From BMS3ABIN04 sp965554225 (GTDB taxonomy: Bacteria > Bacteroidota > Ignavibacteria > Ignavibacteriales > Melioribacteraceae): a DNA stretch of 16,975 nt. Of the stretch, positions 15,189 through 16,975 are shown piece by piece. Under the pieces are notes generated by a model that did no database searches, had not been told where the DNA came from, and saw nothing but the letters and a program-made list of their open reading frames with translations. The translations under genes and the position numbers were made by a program. How positions within the stretch are numbered: position 1 is the first letter of the stretch; each line of letters starts with the position of its first letter. Where the stretch lies: assembly GCA_965554225.1 (NCBI GenBank), contig CBEVZC010000063.1, positions 1-16,975 on the forward strand. Reading direction: 5' to 3'.

Positions 15189-15276
15189 CGGTCATTCTTT
15201 TTTCCGCAAAGATTGTTTTTCTTTGTTTGTCTTTCTTTTCCTAAATTTATATTTATTATTAATCTGAATTGTTAAA
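15189..15276 (+). promoter_or_regulatory. 88-base gap separating the respiratory operon from prmC
   Basis: This non-coding stretch is pyrimidine-rich (15195-15240), then AT-rich. It contains TTTG (15222-15225) and TAAATTTA (15242-15249), which loosely resemble Bacteroidota promoter elements, but the 16-base spacing is shorter than usual. I see no convincing terminator hairpin. The change from respiratory to translation-related genes across it suggests a transcription boundary. That is inference. Confidence 0.25.
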
Positions 15277-16134
15277 ATGCTAACCGTTTTAGATGCTGTT
15301 AAACTTTCTGAAGATTATCTACATAATAAGGGAATTGAGTCCCCGCGAGCAAACGCTGAACTTCTTCTAGCAAGTATATTAAATTGCAAACGTCTTGATC
15401 TTTATCTAAAATTTGATAGACCTCTAAAAGAAAGCGAACGCCTAAAATATCGCGAATTTATTTCGAGAAGAGCTAAACACGAACCTTTACAGTATATTGT
15501 TGGGAATGTTGAGTTTTATGGAATTGAATTAAAAGTAACTCCTTCGGTTCTTATTCCTCGCCCGGAAACCGAATTGCTGGTTGAAACAATTCTTGAGCAA
15601 TATAAAGATTCAATTGCCATAAGCATTTTGGATATTGGTACGGGTTCGGGTAATATTTCAATAGCTTTAGCAAAGAATATCCCCGGAGCACAAGTAACTT
15701 CAATTGATATTTCGAATGAAGCGCTGGATATAGCAAAAGAAAACGCAATGCAAAATGAAGTATCTAAAAATATTGAGTTCTTTCAATTTGATATTTTAAA
15801 CGGTTCCATGGATTCATTAAATCAAAAATATGATTTAATTGTTTCTAATCCTCCTTACGTTAATAAAGAAGATTATAAGAATTTAGAGGGTGAAATAAAT
15901 GAGTTTGAACCTGATTTAGCCGTTACTGATTTTGAAGACGGTTATAAATTTTATAGAAGAATCTGCCAAGTTTCAAAAAACCTTCTAAATATCAATGGAA
16001 AACTTTTCGTAGAAATTGCTCAAGGACAAGCAAGTAAGGTAATCGAAATATTTTCGAAAAACGATTTCGTTAATATTCAAATTATTAAGGATTATGCAGA
16101 AATTGATAGAATAGTTTTCGGCGAGCTGAAATGA
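15277..16134 (+). CDS. prmC: Release factor glutamine methyltransferase PrmC
   Basis: PrmC uses S-adenosylmethionine to methylate the glutamine of the GGQ motif in peptide release factors RF1 and RF2, raising termination efficiency in the cytoplasm. The 285 residues match the family length. An N-terminal helical domain (about 1-85) is followed by the Rossmann methyltransferase fold, with SAM motif I DIGTGSG (119-125), preceded by PSVLIPRPETE. The catalytic NPPY motif is at 191-194, where Asn191 and Pro192 bind the target glutamine amide. The ATG has no strong ribosome site. It overlaps dtd by 4 bases (ATGA), so the two are probably co-transcribed. Confidence 0.96.
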   Translation: MLTVLDAVKLSEDYLHNKGIESPRANAELLLASILNCKRLDLYLKFDRPLKESERLKYREFISRRAKHEPLQYIVGNVEFYGIELKVTPSVLIPRPETELLVETILEQYKDSIAISILDIGTGSGNISIALAKNIPGAQVTSIDISNEALDIAKENAMQNEVSKNIEFFQFDILNGSMDSLNQKYDLIVSNPPYVNKEDYKNLEGEINEFEPDLAVTDFEDGYKFYRRICQVSKNLLNINGKLFVEIAQGQASKVIEIFSKNDFVNIQIIKDYAEIDRIVFGELK

Positions 16135-16586
16135 GAGCTTTAGTTCAAAGAGTTACCGAAGGCGGAGTGAAAATTCCATCTCATAGTTATAATATGAAAA
16201 TTAGAAAGGGGATGGTGATTTTATTAGGTATAAAAGAAAATGATACGGAAAAGGATATTGATTTTGTAGCAGATAAATGTTCTAACCTTCGTATTTTTGA
16301 TGATGAAAAAGGTAAAATGAATTTATCTGTCAAGCAGATAAGCGGTGAAGTTCTTATTATTTCTCAATTCACATTGTACGGTAATACGCTTAAAGGTAAC
16401 AGACCAAGCTTTAACGAAGCTGCACCACCGGATCTGGCAGAGTCTTTATATAAAAAATTTATAAGCAAGTTGAAGTTAAATTTAGGCGAGGAAAAGGTAA
16501 AGACCGGAATATTCGGTGCAATGATGGAAGTTCAGATTATAAATGACGGTCCGGTTACGGTTCTTGTTGAGTCTAAAGAAAAATAA
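16131..16586 (+). CDS. dtd: D-aminoacyl-tRNA deacylase
   Basis: Dtd removes D-amino acids (and glycine) mischarged on tRNA, protecting translation from D-amino acid misincorporation. The 151-residue protein is the normal family length and starts with the typical MRALVQRVTEGGV. Both active-site motifs are present: SQFTLYG (78-84), and NDGPVT (138-143), which matches NxGPxT with the Gly-Pro pair of the chiral-proofreading site contributed across the dimer. The GNTLKGNRPSF stretch is also conserved. Its start overlaps the prmC stop by 4 bases. Nothing unusual is seen in it. Confidence 0.97.
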   Translation: MRALVQRVTEGGVKIPSHSYNMKIRKGMVILLGIKENDTEKDIDFVADKCSNLRIFDDEKGKMNLSVKQISGEVLIISQFTLYGNTLKGNRPSFNEAAPPDLAESLYKKFISKLKLNLGEEKVKTGIFGAMMEVQIINDGPVTVLVESKEK

Positions 16587-16610
16587 TTTCAGATTAAAAA
16601 TAGTATAAAA

Positions 16611-16975
16611 TTGAATTCAACTCTCTTAATATTTATTGACGGGTTAGGTATCGGGAAAGCCGATAAAAAGATTAATCCGTTCTTCAAATATAAATTTAAA
16701 ATATTTACAGAATATTTTAAACAAATTCCAAGTTTAGACAATCAGAATATGAAAAAAGGCGAATTTGCATTTTTGTTCCCTGCAGATGCAAATATGGGAG
16801 TTCCCGGATTACCTCAGAGCGGTACTGGTCAAACTTCAATATTCTGCGGAATTAATGCTTCAAAGAAAATCGGCAAACATTTCGGACCTTATCCTTATTC
16901 AACATTAATACCGGTAATTGAAAAGAAAAATATTTTTGAAGAATTCTTAAAGCTGAATAAAAAAGTCGCATTTGC
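16611..16975 (+). CDS. Alkaline-phosphatase-superfamily metalloenzyme, N-terminal part (cut by window end)
   Basis: An open frame runs from a TTG at 16611 to the last base of the window; 121 full codons are visible. It begins STLLIFIDGLGIGKAD, where Asp10 fits the first metal-binding Asp of the alkaline phosphatase/phosphoglycerate mutase superfamily. It continues with a DANMGVPGLPQSGTGQTSIF stretch (59-78), in which a Ser or Thr would be the nucleophile. Similar 'LPQSGTGQT' proteins are usually labelled metalloenzyme domain proteins related to cofactor-independent phosphoglycerate mutase; the substrate is unknown. No ATG or GTG precedes the conserved N-terminus in frame, so TTG is the likely start, 25 bases after the dtd stop. 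The C-terminal metal ligands would lie beyond the window. Confidence 0.75.
   Translation, partial: MNSTLLIFIDGLGIGKADKKINPFFKYKFKIFTEYFKQIPSLDNQNMKKGEFAFLFPADANMGVPGLPQSGTGQTSIFCGINASKKIGKHFGPYPYSTLIPVIEKKNIFEEFLKLNKKVAF

Noticed and set aside
1..16975. Mobile element, prophage, CRISPR array or tRNA
   Set aside because: I saw no transposase or integrase, terminal inverted repeats, regularly spaced repeats or cloverleaf in the window.

Overview
The window is an AT-rich stretch of a chromosome or metagenomic contig that reads almost entirely on the + strand. It holds a respiratory cassette: an Alternative Complex III (ACIII, quinol:cytochrome c oxidoreductase) followed directly by an A2-type haem-copper cytochrome oxidase and its assembly factors. 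The Bacteroidota/Chlorobi-style extended Tat leader on ActB, the gene order actABCDEF-SCO-cox, and the low GC suggest the Bacteroidota-Chlorobi-Ignavibacteria side of the tree. I favour an Ignavibacteria-like organism. That is inference from gene content and style, with no marker-gene evidence.

Layout. Positions 1-271 hold the end of a MORN/YwqK-type repeat protein. The first ~54 bases read in another frame as a scrap of LepA (EF-4), which suggests a joint between unrelated sequences. Positions 272-460 are a gene-free leader that probably carries the operon promoter. Positions 461-7997 encode ACIII: ActA (pentahaem cytochrome c), a 57-aa protein I do not recognise, ActB (Tat-exported molybdopterin-enzyme-like domain plus four-cluster ferredoxin domain), ActC (NrfD/PsrC-like quinol subunit), a fused ActD-ActE protein (DUF3341 plus monohaem cytochrome c) and ActF. 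Positions 8011-13824 encode a membrane-anchored monohaem cytochrome c, a SCO copper chaperone, oxidase subunits I, III, IV and II, and haem O synthase (CtaB). Positions 13836-15188 encode an unfamiliar eight-helix membrane protein with a C-terminal cytochrome c domain. After an 88-base gap come housekeeping genes: prmC, dtd and the start of an alkaline-phosphatase-superfamily metalloenzyme cut by the window edge.

How it works together. ACIII would oxidise membrane quinol (ActC/ActF side) and pass electrons through the ActB clusters and the ActA/ActE haems to a c-type carrier. The oxidase subunit II has a CuA site but no fused cytochrome c, so the separate membrane-anchored cytochrome at 8011-8949 or the ActE domain is the natural wire into CuA. 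SCO would load CuA and CtaB would make haem O. No haem A synthase (CtaA) lies in the window. Spacing is tight (4-base, 1-base and 14-base overlaps, zero-gap junctions), so 461-15188 looks like one transcription unit.

The points most worth checking are the ActD-ActE fusion, the retained four-cysteine [4Fe-4S] motif in the ActB N-domain, the 57-aa protein between actA and actB, the cytochrome with an unassigned C-terminal domain, the 450-aa membrane-cytochrome protein ending the operon, and the apparent sequence joint at the left edge. I found no mobile element, CRISPR array, tRNA or rRNA.
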